Part shown: piece after piece, positions 26,256 to 36,500 of the stretch | Numbering within the stretch: position 1 is the first letter of the stretch | Layout of the letters: the number at the start of each line of letters is the position of its first letter | Source of the DNA: Martelella sp. HB161492 | GTDB taxonomy: Bacteria > Pseudomonadota > Alphaproteobacteria > Rhizobiales > Rhizobiaceae | Reading direction: 5' to 3' | Assembly (NCBI RefSeq): GCF_013184775.1 | Contig: NZ_JAATVV010000009.1 | Location: forward strand, 124,001-188,000 | Length of the DNA stretch: 64,000 nt | Program-made: the position numbers and the translations under genes | The notes under the pieces: generated by a model | Told to the model about the DNA's origin: nothing | What the model saw: the letters and a program-made list of their open reading frames with translations, nothing else | Database searches by the model: none

Positions 26256-27401
26256 TCAGGACGTCCGGTCCATACTCTCCTGAAGCCGCTGATAGGCGAG
26301 GAATTCCTGCTCCAGCATCGTCTGCGTGGTGAAATGCTTCAGCACATGGGCGCGGCCGGCTTCACCCATGCGCTGCCGTTCTTCCGGCGCATCCAGCAGA
26401 TGGTCGATGGCTGATGCCATGGCTTCGGCATTGCGTGGCGGCACCAGCAGGCCGGTCACGCCGTCGATGACTGTCTCGAGGCTGCCGCCATGGGCTGTGG
26501 CGATGATCGGCCGGGCCATGGCCTCGGTTTCGATTGCCACACGGCCAAAGGCTTCCGGACGTATGGAGGCGGAAACGGCAAATTCGCTAGCAAGAAGCAC
26601 TGCCGGAATATCGGAACGACTGCCGCACAATCTGACGCGGTCGGCAAGCCCGGTTTCGGCAATCAGGCTGTTCAGCGCATCGATGGTGGATTGCTGGCCG
26701 CTGCCGACAATGGCGAGGCGAGCATTGTCATGCCGGCTTTTCGCCAGCGCCTCGACGAGGAAGCGATGGCCCTTCCAGTCGGTGATCCGCCCGACAATGA
26801 CGATCAGCGGCGCATCGGCTGTGCCGCCAAGCTCGCTGCGGACCCTGGCAACCGCCTCCGGCGCGAGCGCGTCCGGATCAAACTGTGCCGGTTCGACCCC
26901 GCGCGGGGCGACAATGATCTGGTCGGCCGGGTAACCGTAAACGGATATGATGTGGTCGCGGATGAATGCGGAATTGGCAACCACCAGCGGCCCTTTCAGC
27001 ATGACACCGTTATAGATCCGTTTCAGCCGTCCAGAATGACCATAGACGCCGTGGAAGGTGGTGAGGAAACCGACCTTGCGCCGTGCCATGCGTGTTGCCC
27101 AATATCCCGCCCAGGCCGGCGCGCGGCTTCGCGCGTGCACAATATCGATCTCGTCTTTGTCTATGAGGGCGGCGAGTTTTCGCGCATTCTGCCAGATCGC
27201 CAGCGGCGACTTGGCGCCGACACCAAGGGGAATATGGCGGGCGCCGGCCTGTTCAACGGCCTCAACCAGCCGGCCGCCGGCGCTGACCACGACATTTCCG
27301 ATGCCGCGCTGGCTGAGAAATGCTGCCATTTCAACGGTTCCACGCTCGACGCCGCCGTCGCCGAGCGCAGGCAGGATCTGCATGATACGGGATTTGAACA
27401 T
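26256..27401 (-). CDS. Glycosyltransferase family 4 (GT-B) protein
   Basis: A 381-residue GT-B glycosyltransferase. The N-terminal domain opens MQILPALGDGGVERGTVEMA and the C-terminal GT1-type domain includes VIVGRITDWKGHRFLVEAL and the EX7E-type motif region PEAFGRVAIETEAMARPIIA. It should add a sugar to a growing surface glycan on the cytosolic side of the membrane. Together with the next two glycosyltransferase genes, between lrp and greA, it occupies the place of the lps core genes in Sinorhizobium; the best guess is lipopolysaccharide core synthesis. Donor and acceptor are unknown. Confidence 0.88.
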   Translation of the reverse strand: MFKSRIMQILPALGDGGVERGTVEMAAFLSQRGIGNVVVSAGGRLVEAVEQAGARHIPLGVGAKSPLAIWQNARKLAALIDKDEIDIVHARSRAPAWAGYWATRMARRKVGFLTTFHGVYGHSGRLKRIYNGVMLKGPLVVANSAFIRDHIISVYGYPADQIIVAPRGVEPAQFDPDALAPEAVARVRSELGGTADAPLIVIVGRITDWKGHRFLVEALAKSRHDNARLAIVGSGQQSTIDALNSLIAETGLADRVRLCGSRSDIPAVLLASEFAVSASIRPEAFGRVAIETEAMARPIIATAHGGSLETVIDGVTGLLVPPRNAEAMASAIDHLLDAPEERQRMGEAGRAHVLKHFTTQTMLEQEFLAYQRLQESMDRTS

Positions 27402-27544
27402 GGCATCACTCCAGAAACTCAGTGCTGAAGACGCCTATCAATGAGGCTCGTTCGAGGCAAGCATTCATACGTCTCGGATAAATATTGGCATTCCTGAAGC
27501 CGATGCGATATTGAACGGCGGTAATTCTAGATGGAGTGGCAAGC

Positions 27545-28276
27545 GTGCAGACCATCGTGTGCATGAAATGGGGAACGCGGTACCCCGCCGATTATGTCAA
27601 CCGCATGTGGTCGGCGATCAAACGCAATACCGGGCGTGAGACCCGGCTGGTCTGCTTTACCGATGATCCAAGCGGCATTGATGCTGCGGTGACGACCTTT
27701 CCGCTGCCGGACATCACCATTCCCGAAATTCTTGCCTGGACGCCCTGGCGCAAGCTCTCGCTCTGGCAGGCGCCGCTCGGTGATCTTGAGGGCGACGTTC
27801 TGTTTCTCGATCTTGATATTGTCATCACCGGCAATCTCGACGATCTGTTCGATTTTGCCCCCGGAAAATACTGCGTTTGCGAGAACTGGACCCAGAAGGG
27901 AAAAGGCATCGGCAATACGTCGATCTTCCGCTGGCATGTCGGCCGAAACACGCATGTCTTCAATGATTTCAACGCCGACGGCTATCCGATCTTCCAGAAA
28001 TACCGCATCGAGCAGACCTATATTTCCGATGTCGTCGATGACATGGTGTTCTGGCCCGAGGCGTGGTGCGTGAGTTTCAAGCATACGCTTGTTCCGGCCT
28101 GGCCGCTCAACTTCCTCAAGGTTCCGCCGCTGCCCGAGGGCACAAAGGTGGTGGCGTTCACCGGCAAGCCGGATCCCGATGAGGCCGCGATCGGCAAATG
28201 GCCGGCCGGTAAAGCCTGGAAGAAGCTCTACAAGCACGTCCGGCCGACGCCTTGGATTGACGAGAACTGGCGCTGA
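27545..28276 (+). CDS. Glycosyltransferase (GT-A type, DxD motif)
   Basis: A 243-residue protein beginning MQTIVCMKWGTRYPADYVNRM. The segment GDVLFLDLDIVITGNLDDLF carries the DxD metal/nucleotide-sugar motif (DLD) typical of GT-A enzymes resembling family 8. Later KVPPLPEGTKVVAFTGKPDPD is a conserved feature of these small rhizobial enzymes. The GTG at 27545 was chosen because GGAG lies 8 bases ahead; a GTG three codons earlier is possible. It is flanked by minus-strand sugar transferases and is likely to serve the same glycan. Confidence 0.82.
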   Translation: MQTIVCMKWGTRYPADYVNRMWSAIKRNTGRETRLVCFTDDPSGIDAAVTTFPLPDITIPEILAWTPWRKLSLWQAPLGDLEGDVLFLDLDIVITGNLDDLFDFAPGKYCVCENWTQKGKGIGNTSIFRWHVGRNTHVFNDFNADGYPIFQKYRIEQTYISDVVDDMVFWPEAWCVSFKHTLVPAWPLNFLKVPPLPEGTKVVAFTGKPDPDEAAIGKWPAGKAWKKLYKHVRPTPWIDENWR

Positions 28277-28280
28277 GACG

Positions 28281-29345
28281 TCAGCGGCGGATCATGTTCG
28301 CGATCCGGTTCTTCAATTGCAGCGTTTCGCGGAAAACGATATCGGCAAGGCTTGAGACCGGTGCGGCAATGCGCGCCGCGCGATGGGACTTCAGCTCTTT
28401 CACCGCAGGAATATAGGGGGGCGGCTCTGTGCTGGTGACGATATCGGTGATCCGCGTAAAGCAGTTATAGTCCTCGATCACCCGCCGGCGGGCTTCGATG
28501 ATGGCTGGCAGCCGTTTCTCATATTCATGATCTGCGATTGCCGCCTTCATGATGGCGACCGCTTCGTCCGGCTTGCGGATATCGAGCGCGATGAAACTGT
28601 CCTCGGGAAAGTAATCGGCCGCATTCGGAGCGCCGAAATAAAACGGCAGCGACAGGCCGAGAAAGGCATCCGACAGCTTTTCGGTGATGTGGTGCTGCGC
28701 CACGTGATTCTCGATGGCGAGGTGATATTTGAACGGATCGAGCGCCTCGGCCTTGTCGCGCATGGGCCTGCGGCCGTGGCCGTAAACTTCCATCTCAGGC
28801 AGTGCCTTGGAGGCAAATTCGGTAAAGTCATAGCGCAGCCGGTGCAGCGTATGGCCCTGACGCTTCGTCGAGCATACCGTTGAAATCAGCTGGCTCTTTT
28901 CCGGAAAGCTGTTGGCGATCATATCTGCGGTTAGGGCCGTCTCGCCACCCGTCCCATAATACCAGAAAAGCCCGACCTGGCTCCAGATCCGCCCGTCATG
29001 CCGCAGGGCAAAGGGTTCCTGGCTGGTCAGAACATGGCCGAACTGGCGCAGGAAACTGCGGGAATAGATCCGGATGGCGCTTGGTTCGCTGGTCAGCAGA
29101 AGTGTGTTTGCCGGCGGGCAGGGAAGTTGTTCCGAGCGCCCCAGGCGCCGGTCCTGACTGTCGACGGGCAAATCGTCATAGACAACCAGCCAGTCATAGT
29201 CCGGCGCATCGCTGTCGAGAATAAACTGAACGCCCCTTGATTCCTCAAAGCCCCGACGCAGTTGCCGGGAGTAATTCTGCTGTGCCGCTTTCACCATCGG
29301 GCCGCGGACAACGAATTTGATGCGTATGGGGCGGTTGTCGTGCAT
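28281..29345 (-). CDS. Glycosyltransferase family 10 (fucosyltransferase-like) protein
   Basis: A 354-residue protein. The C-terminal half has the GT10 alpha-1,3-fucosyltransferase pattern: FKYHLAIENHVAQHHITEKL, then DAFLGLSLPFYFGAPNAADYFP and SFIALDIRKPDEAV. The donor may be GDP-fucose or a related GDP-sugar. No membrane anchor is seen, as usual for bacterial members. Its stop lies 4 bp from the stop of the convergent GT-A gene, and greA lies upstream. Probable role: lipopolysaccharide core or O-chain decoration. Confidence 0.85.
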   Translation of the reverse strand: MHDNRPIRIKFVVRGPMVKAAQQNYSRQLRRGFEESRGVQFILDSDAPDYDWLVVYDDLPVDSQDRRLGRSEQLPCPPANTLLLTSEPSAIRIYSRSFLRQFGHVLTSQEPFALRHDGRIWSQVGLFWYYGTGGETALTADMIANSFPEKSQLISTVCSTKRQGHTLHRLRYDFTEFASKALPEMEVYGHGRRPMRDKAEALDPFKYHLAIENHVAQHHITEKLSDAFLGLSLPFYFGAPNAADYFPEDSFIALDIRKPDEAVAIMKAAIADHEYEKRLPAIIEARRRVIEDYNCFTRITDIVTSTEPPPYIPAVKELKSHRAARIAAPVSSLADIVFRETLQLKNRIANMIRR

Positions 29346-29398
29346 GCTCAGAGTTGTTCAGCCAGCGGCAAAGGCGGCCTTTGGCCGCCAGTGACGAT

Positions 29399-29875
29399 CT
29401 ATTTCCAGAGAACTTCAAGAATTTCGTAGGAGCGGGCACCGCCCGGGGCGTTGACTTCAACGCTGTCGCCTTCTTCCTTGCCGATCAGCGCACGCGCGAT
29501 CGGAGAGGAGATCGAAATCTTGCCTTCCTTCACGTCAGCCTCGAAATTGCCGACGATCTGATAGACCTTCTCATCGTCGGTTTCCTCGTCGACGAGCTTG
29601 ACCGTCGCACCGAATTTGATCTTCGAACCCGACATGGTCGCGGGATCGACAATTTCCAGACGTGCGGTAACATCTTCCAGTTCGCCGATGCGCCCTTCAT
29701 TATAGCTCTGGGCTTCCTTGGCGGCATGATATTCGGCATTTTCCGAAAGGTCGCCATGAGCGCGCGCTTCCGCAATTGCCTGAATGATGCGGGGACGTTC
29801 TTCCTGCTGGCGCCAGCGCAGTTCCTCGACCAGCTTGCCGGCGCCGCCCCTCGTCATCGGTACTTTTTCGACCAT
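29399..29875 (-). CDS. greA: Transcription elongation factor GreA
   Basis: A 158-residue factor that enters the RNA polymerase secondary channel and stimulates cleavage of backtracked transcripts. The N-terminal coiled coil ([20 protein letters not shown]) carries the acidic tip in [18 protein letters not shown], and the C-terminal FKBP-like domain ends in [19 protein letters not shown]. The ATG at 29875 has AAAGGAATT upstream; the open frame extends further but without homology. The 5' leader (29876-30146) has no gene. Confidence 0.95.
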   Translation of the reverse strand: MVEKVPMTRGGAGKLVEELRWRQQEERPRIIQAIAEARAHGDLSENAEYHAAKEAQSYNEGRIGELEDVTARLEIVDPATMSGSKIKFGATVKLVDEETDDEKVYQIVGNFEADVKEGKISISSPIARALIGKEEGDSVEVNAPGGARSYEILEVLWK

Positions 29876-30146
29876 TTCAAATTCCTTTGGCCTATTGTTC
29901 TTGCGGCGGCGGGCAGGCTTTTCTCCCACGCCTGAAAACGCCGTTCGCTCTGTGTTCAAACTTTCCTCGGCCGCCAGATCGGGATGAAAGACAGCGCTTT
30001 CCTCGCCCTCTGAGGCACACAAAAAGAAACAGGTTCCAGAGCAAGAGCCCGGAACCAGTCTCAAATCACTGCGGAATCTATAACAGAAGCATGGCCGCGA
30101 TTTCCAGATAATTCGTGGCGCGGCTTTGCGAATGCCGGTTATCCGG

Positions 30147-30178
30147 CGCGAAAAGCCCGGTTTTACGGGCTTTTCGCG
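30147..30178. terminator. Strong bidirectional-type hairpin between permease and greA leader
   Basis: A perfect 13-bp stem, CGCGAAAAGCCCG with CGGGCTTTTCGCG, around a six-base loop. Both strands place T's in the descending arm. It lies directly after the permease stop on the minus strand and should end that transcript before greA. Confidence 0.8.
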
Positions 30179-30183
30179 GAGGA

Positions 30184-31347
30184 TCAATGATGGTGATGGC
30201 CGGTTCCGCCGGTTTCGTGGTGGTGCATGTGATCATGATCTTGGTGCCCGGCATGGGCACCATTCCGGGCGATCCAGAAAAACCAGATGGCCGGGATTGC
30301 GAAGACGATATTCAGCCAGAATGTGTAGTCGATGCTGAAATGGGTCAGTTCCGTGCGAATGTCGGGCACAGTCTGCGGCACGAGGCCGAGAACGGAAAAT
30401 GCGCCATCCATGACGATACCGGCGGCAACCATGGTGACAAACATGACGCCGGCGATATAGAGCGCCATCTTCCAGCCGAAATAGCGCCGATAGGCATCGA
30501 TCAGCGGCAGGATGATCAGATCGGCATAGATGAAGGCAAGCACGCCGCCGAAGCTGGCGCCGCTTGAAAAGAGCACGGCTGCCAAGGGAATATTGCCGAC
30601 TGAACAGACGAAGGTGAAAATGGCGATGACGGGCCCGAGCACGGCATTGACGGGAATTTGCAGCCAGGCCGGAGCATCGGTCAGAAACAGGCTTTGCCAG
30701 AAGCTGGTCGGCACGAAGGCGGACAGGAACCCGCCGATCAGGAAACCGATCAGCAGATCCTTCCACAGCATCGACCATTCCATGACGAAATTCTGGGCGA
30801 TTCGGCTCGCTGCCTGGGGCTGCTTCAGCCGCGCGAGCAGGCTATCGCCCTGAAGCGGCTCCATGTGATGCTGGTGACCCTTGCCGGTTTCCTCGTGTTC
30901 ACGGGCTGCCTTTTCAAGTGGTTTGGAGAGCGTGAGGCGAACAATGACCGTCATGATGACGATCAGCACAACTCCGCCGATCCACTCGCCGAGCATGAAT
31001 TGCCAGCCGAGAAACAGAAGCAGGATGATGCCGAGCTCAAGGACGAGGTTGGTGGAGGCGAACAGAAAGGCGAGCGCATTGACGAGCGCTGCTCCCTTCT
31101 TGAACAGCGTGCGCATGATGGCGGCCGACGCATAGGAGCAGGATGAACTGGCGGCGCCGGCGGCTGTGGCAAGCGCGATCTCGCGGGGCGTTCCCCGTCC
31201 GAGACGTTTCTGCAGCGCCTCGGCCGGAACTGCGGCCTGCAGCACCGATGAGATCGTGAAGCCCAGGACCAGCGTCCAGCCGGTTTTCCAGGCCATGCCA
31301 AAGGCCATCAGCAATGCCTGGCCCAGATCGTGAAGGATGGTGTTCAT
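30184..31347 (-). CDS. Permease of the YraQ/ArsP (DUF318) family with His-rich C-terminal tail
   Basis: A 387-residue inner-membrane protein with about eight to ten helices. Features of the UPF0718/DUF318 permease family: [18 protein letters not shown] with its Cys, [37 protein letters not shown] with a second conserved Cys. Relatives include ArsP, which exports organoarsenicals using such Cys residues. The cytosolic or periplasmic tail after the last helix is very rich in His ([17 protein letters not shown], then HHHH), suggesting binding of a transition metal. No metal regulator gene is adjacent. Confidence 0.85.
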   Translation of the reverse strand: MNTILHDLGQALLMAFGMAWKTGWTLVLGFTISSVLQAAVPAEALQKRLGRGTPREIALATAAGAASSSCSYASAAIMRTLFKKGAALVNALAFLFASTNLVLELGIILLLFLGWQFMLGEWIGGVVLIVIMTVIVRLTLSKPLEKAAREHEETGKGHQHHMEPLQGDSLLARLKQPQAASRIAQNFVMEWSMLWKDLLIGFLIGGFLSAFVPTSFWQSLFLTDAPAWLQIPVNAVLGPVIAIFTFVCSVGNIPLAAVLFSSGASFGGVLAFIYADLIILPLIDAYRRYFGWKMALYIAGVMFVTMVAAGIVMDGAFSVLGLVPQTVPDIRTELTHFSIDYTFWLNIVFAIPAIWFFWIARNGAHAGHQDHDHMHHHETGGTGHHHH

Positions 31348-31615
31348 TGGCTTCCCCTTTCCCGTTCAAGCCCCGATGGTGGGGAATTGTTCCCGCGCAG
31401 TCTTGAAAAAAGCGCCGGAAGCGGCACGACAGCGCATAAATGGCTCTTTACGGAGGTGGTTTGCCGAGATTAGCATGTTTGCGTTGCCGGTGCATCGATG
31501 GCGTCGTTTGCAAGAACCGGCCGCGCTCATCTCATGATGATGATGTGTCCTGCACGCCCGGACGTTAAACCGGGCTGATGGATGGATCCCGCCCGGTCTG
31601 GACGAGGATTTCTCC

Positions 31616-32836
31616 ATGACAGATCTGCCCGAACGCCCCCGTTACTTTTCTCTGAGGAATGGTGACAGGGCCGCCTTGCCCTTCTCCCAGTCTGAATATG
31701 ATCTCAGGCTCAAACGTCTGCGTGCCATCATGGCGCGGCACGATCTTGACGCCGTGCTGCTGACGTCGATGCACAACATCGCCTATTATTCCGGCTTTCT
31801 TTATTGCAGTTTCGGCCGCTCCTTTGGCTGTATCGTCACCATGGAGACCTGCACCACGGTTTCCGCCAACATCGATGCCGGACAGCCCTGGCGGCGCAGC
31901 CATGGCGACAACATCATCTATACCGACTGGCATCGCGACAATTTCTGGAGGGCCGTGCAATCCATTGCCGGTTCTGTCCGACGGATCGGCATTGAAGGCG
32001 ACCACATGACGCTGTCGGCGAAGACGGCGCTCGAGGATGCCTTCGGCGCCATCACGCTTTTCGACGTGGCGCCCGAGACGATGCGCGCGCGCATGATCAA
32101 GTCTGCGGAAGAGATCGCGCTCATCCGTGCAGGCGCCCGCATCGCCGATCTTGGCGGCGCGGCGATCCGTGACGCGATTTGTGAGGGCGTCCGCGAAATC
32201 GACGTCGCGATCGCCGGACGGGATCAGATGGAGCTGGCGATCGCCGAAGCTTTTCCCGAGGCGGAATATCGCGACAGCTGGGTCTGGTTCCAGTCTGGCC
32301 TCAATACCGATGGCGCTCATAATCCGGTGACCGCGCGCCGGCTCGAGGCCGGCGATATTATGAGCCTCAACACCTTTCCGATGATTTCCGGCTATTACAC
32401 CGCACTGGAGCGGACGCTTTTTCTCGGTGAGCCGGACGCGGCGTCACGGAAGGTCTGGGACATCAATGTCGCCACCCATGAACTGGGCCTGTCGCTGATC
32501 CGCCCCGGCATATCCTGCGCTTCGATCTGCGAGGAACTCAACCGCTTCCTGAAGCAGGAGGGCATGCTTCAATACCGCTCCTTCGGTTACGGACACTCCT
32601 TCGGCATGCTCAGCCACTATTATGGTCGCGAAGCGGGGCTAGAACTGCGGGAGGACATCGACACCGTGCTCGAGCCGGGCATGGTCGTGTCGATGGAGCC
32701 GATGCTGACCATACCCCAGGGCATGGCCGGCGCCGGCGGCTACCGCGAGCATGACATCGTCGTCGTCGGGGAGACCGGCGCCGAGGATATCACCGGCTTT
32801 CCCTTTGGGCCTGAGCACAATATCATCGCGGCATAA
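31616..32836 (+). CDS. Creatinase (creatine amidinohydrolase)
   Basis: A 406-residue homodimeric enzyme that hydrolyses creatine to sarcosine and urea in the cytosol. Similarity to Pseudomonas creatinase is very high along the whole length: FLYCSFGRSFG, SANIDAGQPWRR, MIKSAEEIALIRAGARIADLG, FQSGLNTDGAHNPVTAR with the catalytic His at residue 235 (His232 in P. putida), MISGYYTALERTLFLGE and GYGHSFGMLSHYYGREAGLE, then VVSMEPM. No creatininase or sarcosine oxidase gene is adjacent, so the pathway is completed elsewhere or creatine is used mainly as a nitrogen source. GAGGATT precedes the start. Confidence 0.95.
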   Translation: MTDLPERPRYFSLRNGDRAALPFSQSEYDLRLKRLRAIMARHDLDAVLLTSMHNIAYYSGFLYCSFGRSFGCIVTMETCTTVSANIDAGQPWRRSHGDNIIYTDWHRDNFWRAVQSIAGSVRRIGIEGDHMTLSAKTALEDAFGAITLFDVAPETMRARMIKSAEEIALIRAGARIADLGGAAIRDAICEGVREIDVAIAGRDQMELAIAEAFPEAEYRDSWVWFQSGLNTDGAHNPVTARRLEAGDIMSLNTFPMISGYYTALERTLFLGEPDAASRKVWDINVATHELGLSLIRPGISCASICEELNRFLKQEGMLQYRSFGYGHSFGMLSHYYGREAGLELREDIDTVLEPGMVVSMEPMLTIPQGMAGAGGYREHDIVVVGETGAEDITGFPFGPEHNIIAA

Positions 32837-32856
32837 GGCAAGGCGGCTGCGTGGCC

Positions 32857-33297
32857 TCAGTCCGCCACCGTTTTGAGCAGGGATTCGAGGCGATCGAAGT
32901 TCTGCTCATTGGCAGCGCGCAACAGATGACTGATTGCCTCGTTTTCTTCGGTCCTGTCGAACAGCATGCGCCATGAGAGGCGCGTGCCGGCATCTTCATC
33001 GGTGAAACGCATTTCCAGGGTGAAGGCGTGGACCGGTTCATGATGGATCGCGCGGATAAACTGCCCGGCGACGACATCGGTGAACGACCAGCGATTGTCG
33101 AAATCGGTGCCGTTCGAGGCGGTCATGGTAATCAGCCAGCTGCCGCCGGGACGAAGATCAAAATCGGTGATGCTGTTGGAAAAACCGTGCGGTCCCCACC
33201 AGCGCTCCAGCATGTCGGGATCGGCAAAGGCTTCATAAAGCGTTTCGCGGGAAACGGGGAAGACCCGTTCATTGAGGATTTCGATCTTGTCAGTCAT
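32857..33297 (-). CDS. SRPBCC (AHSA1/START-like) domain protein
   Basis: A 146-residue single-domain protein of the AHSA1 branch of the START/SRPBCC superfamily. The pattern ERVFPVSRETLYEAFADPDMLERWWGP near the start, DLRPGGSWLITM, and the C-terminal TEENEAISHLLRAANEQNFD helix are characteristic. Such proteins bind hydrophobic ligands; many are paired with ArsR-type regulators, but none is seen here. It converges with creatinase, 20 bp apart. Confidence 0.85.
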   Translation of the reverse strand: MTDKIEILNERVFPVSRETLYEAFADPDMLERWWGPHGFSNSITDFDLRPGGSWLITMTASNGTDFDNRWSFTDVVAGQFIRAIHHEPVHAFTLEMRFTDEDAGTRLSWRMLFDRTEENEAISHLLRAANEQNFDRLESLLKTVAD

Positions 33298-33328
33298 GGT
33301 GCCGGTATCCTGAAATTACAGGGACAAA

Positions 33329-33500
33329 AACGGCGGGCTCTCGCCCGCGTTCAGATTGCTGAGAAACCTTGCCCTCTATCCGTCGTCATCCCCGTGACAA
33401 GCACGGGGATGACGACGGATAGAGGGGCTGCTCCACCTCAAGCATGCAATATGAATGGCTTTGTCAACAGTATGAAGGCGGACTCTCGCCCGCCTTCATA
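33329..33500. repeat. Palindromic mosaic element, copy A (short form)
   Basis: A 172-bp non-coding element between the SRPBCC start and the carB stop. The centre is a perfect palindrome with 25-bp arms and a five-base loop (33372-33426) containing the core GTCATCCCCGTG...CACGGGGATGAC. The outer arms are inverted repeats of TTCAGAYTGCTGA type (33349-33368 and 33441-33476). The two ends are hairpins of nearly the same sequence, GGCGGGCTCTCGCCCGC at the left and GGCGGACTCTCGCCCGC at the right. This copy has one core palindrome; the other three have two. Confidence 0.85.
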
Positions 33501-33532
33501 GCGCGATATCGCGCATATATCAGTCTGACAGA

Positions 33533-36500
33533 TCAGGCGTAGCTCTGCAGCGGCGCGACTTCGAGCTGGCCCTTCTTCAGCGCCCGGATCGCCTGGGCGG
33601 CGGCAAGTGCGCCGGACATGGTGGTGTAATAGGGCACCTTCTGGGTCAGCGCCGCGCGGCGCAGCGATTTCGAATCCGAGATCGTCTTGTCATTGCTGGT
33701 CGTGTTGATGACCAGCTGGACCTGACGGTTGCGGATCGCGTCCTCGATATGCGGGCGGCCTTCGCGAACCTTGTTGATCTTGATGGCGGCAATACCATTC
33801 TGCTCCAGGAAATCGCGGGTGCCGCCGGTCGCCATGACCTTGAAGCCCTCTTCGACCAGCAGCTTGATCGCCGGCAGAACCCGGGCCTTGTCTTCCTGCT
33901 TCACCGAAACGAAGACGCAGCCCTGACGCGGCAGGTCGACGCCTGCGCCCAGCTGGGCCTTGGCAAAGGCAATGGCAAAATCGCGGTCAAGGCCGATAAC
34001 CTCGCCGGTGGAGCGCATTTCCGGGCCGAGCAGCGTATCGACGCCGGGGAACCGGGCAAAGGGGAAGACGGCTTCCTTGACGGCAATGTGATCAAGCGCG
34101 CGCGGATGCGGCTTCTCCCCATATTCGCCGATCGCGTCGTCGAGCACTTCGCCGGCCATGACGCGTGCGGCGATCTTGGCGATCGGCGCACCGATGGTCT
34201 TGGCGACGAAGGGAACGGTCCGCGACGCGCGCGGATTGACCTCAAGGATGAAAATCGTGCCGTCCTTGATGGCATATTGCACATTCATCAGGCCCTTGAC
34301 GTTCAGCGCCAGCGCCAGTTCGCGGGTCTGTTCCTCAAGTTCATCAAGAATGGCGGGAGACAGCGTATGCGGCGGCAGCGAGCAGGCGCTGTCGCCGGAG
34401 TGGATGCCTGCTTCTTCAATATGTTCCATGATGCCGGCGATGAAGACGTTTTTGCCATCGCAAAGGCAGTCGACGTCCACTTCGGTGGCGTTGGTCAGGT
34501 AGCTGTCGAACAGAAGCGGGTTCTTGCCCAGCATCGTGTTGATCTGGCCCGTCTTGTCGTTCGGATAGCGCTGCTTGATGTCTTCGGTTACCAGTTCCGG
34601 TACGGTTTCCAGCAGATAGGTCGAAAGCCCGGCGTCATCATGGACGATCTGCATGGCGCGGCCACCCAGAACATAGGACGGGCGCACGACCAGCGGGAAG
34701 CCGATCTCGCCAGCGACGAGGCGCGCCTGCTCAACCGAATAGGCAATGCCGTTCTCCGGCTGGTTCAATTCGAGCTTGATCAGGAGTTTCTGGAACCGGT
34801 CGCGGTCTTCGGCGAGATCGATCATGTCCGGCGCGGTGCCGAGGATCGGAATACCGTTTTTCTCCAGCGCTTCGGCCAGCTTCAGCGGTGTCTGGCCGCC
34901 GAACTGGACAATCACACCGACCACTTCGCCGTCTTCCTGCTCGGCGCGCATGATCTCAATCACGTCTTCAGCCGTCAACGGCTCGAAATAGAGCCGGTCG
35001 GAGGTGTCGTAGTCGGTGGAAACCGTTTCCGGATTGCAGTTGACCATGATGGCTTCAAAGCCAGCATCCTTCAGCGCGAAGGCGGCATGGCAGCAGCAAT
35101 AGTCAAACTCGATGCCCTGGCCGATCCGGTTCGGGCCGCCGCCGAGAATGACGACCTTCTTGCGATTGGAGATCTGAGCCTCAGAACGGGTGGCACCGGC
35201 AAAGGGCAGTTCATAGGTCGAATACATGTAGGCCGTCGGCGAAGCGAATTCGGCCGCGCAGGTGTCGATCCGCTTGAACACCGGGCGCACACCGAGCCGG
35301 TTGCGCAGCTGGGCAACTTCCTTCGGCCGGCCATGGGTGAGGCTGGCAAGCCGCTGGTCGGAAAAGCCCATCGACTTCAGCATGCGCATATTGTCCGCAT
35401 CGTCCGGCAGGCCGTGGACGCGGAGCTTTTCTTCCATGTCGACGATGCCCTTGATCTGGGCAAGGAACCACGGGTCGATCTTGGAATGTTCGTGGACTTC
35501 TTCTTCGGAGAAACCAAGGCGGAACGCCTGGGCAACCATACGCAGGCGCTCCGGCGTCGGTGTGCCGATGGCGGCGCGTACGGCGTTGAAGGGCTCGCCG
35601 GTGTCGTAGCCGGGGATCTCGATCTCGTCGAGGCCGGTCAGACCGGTCTCCAGACCGCGCAGCGCCTTCTGCAGCGATTCCTGGAAGGTGCGGCCGATGG
35701 CCATGACCTCGCCGACCGATTTCATCGCCGTCGTCAGCGTATGTTCGGCACCGGGGAATTTCTCAAAGGCAAAGCGCGGGATCTTGGTGACGACATAGTC
35801 AATCGACGGTTCGAATGAGGCCGGCGTGGCGCCGCCGGTAATGTCGTTTTCAAGTTCGTCCAGCGTATAGCCGACGGCAAGCTTGGCCGCGACCTTGGCG
35901 ATCGGGAAGCCGGTTGCCTTCGATGCCAGAGCAGAAGAGCGCGAAACGCGCGGGTTCATTTCGATGACGACCAGACGCCCATCCTTGGGGTTGACCGCGA
36001 ACTGAACATTCGAGCCGCCGGTTTCAACGCCGATCTCACGCAGCACCGCAAGCGAGGCGTTGCGCATCATCTGGTATTCCTTGTCGGTCAGCGTCAACGC
36101 CGGTGCGACGGTGATGGAATCGCCCGTATGGACACCCATCGGATCGATATTCTCGATCGAGCAGATGATGATGCAGTTGTCCGCCTTGTCGCGAACGACT
36201 TCCATTTCATATTCCTTCCAGCCGAGGACTGATTCTTCGATCAGCACTTCGGTGGTCGGGGAGGCATCGAGGCCGGAACCGACAATCTCGAAGAATTCCG
36301 AGCGGTTATAGGCAATGCCGCCGCCCGTTCCGCCAAGCGTGAAGGAGGGACGGATAATTGCCGGCAGGCCGATCACGTCAAGCGCCTGGGCAGCAATCGC
36401 CATGGCATGGGCCATGTAACGCTGCTTGCGGTCGGTATTGCCGAGGTTCCACTTGTTTTCCAGCGCATCCAGCGCAGTGTCGAGAGCGTCGCCGGACAGC

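Noticed and set aside
33749-35818. A 689-codon open frame antisense to carB
   Set aside because: It mirrors carB codon structure exactly and has no independent homology; long antisense frames are expected in GC-rich genes. Several similar frames opposite dnaG, rpoD, sqdB and ppk were rejected for the same reason.
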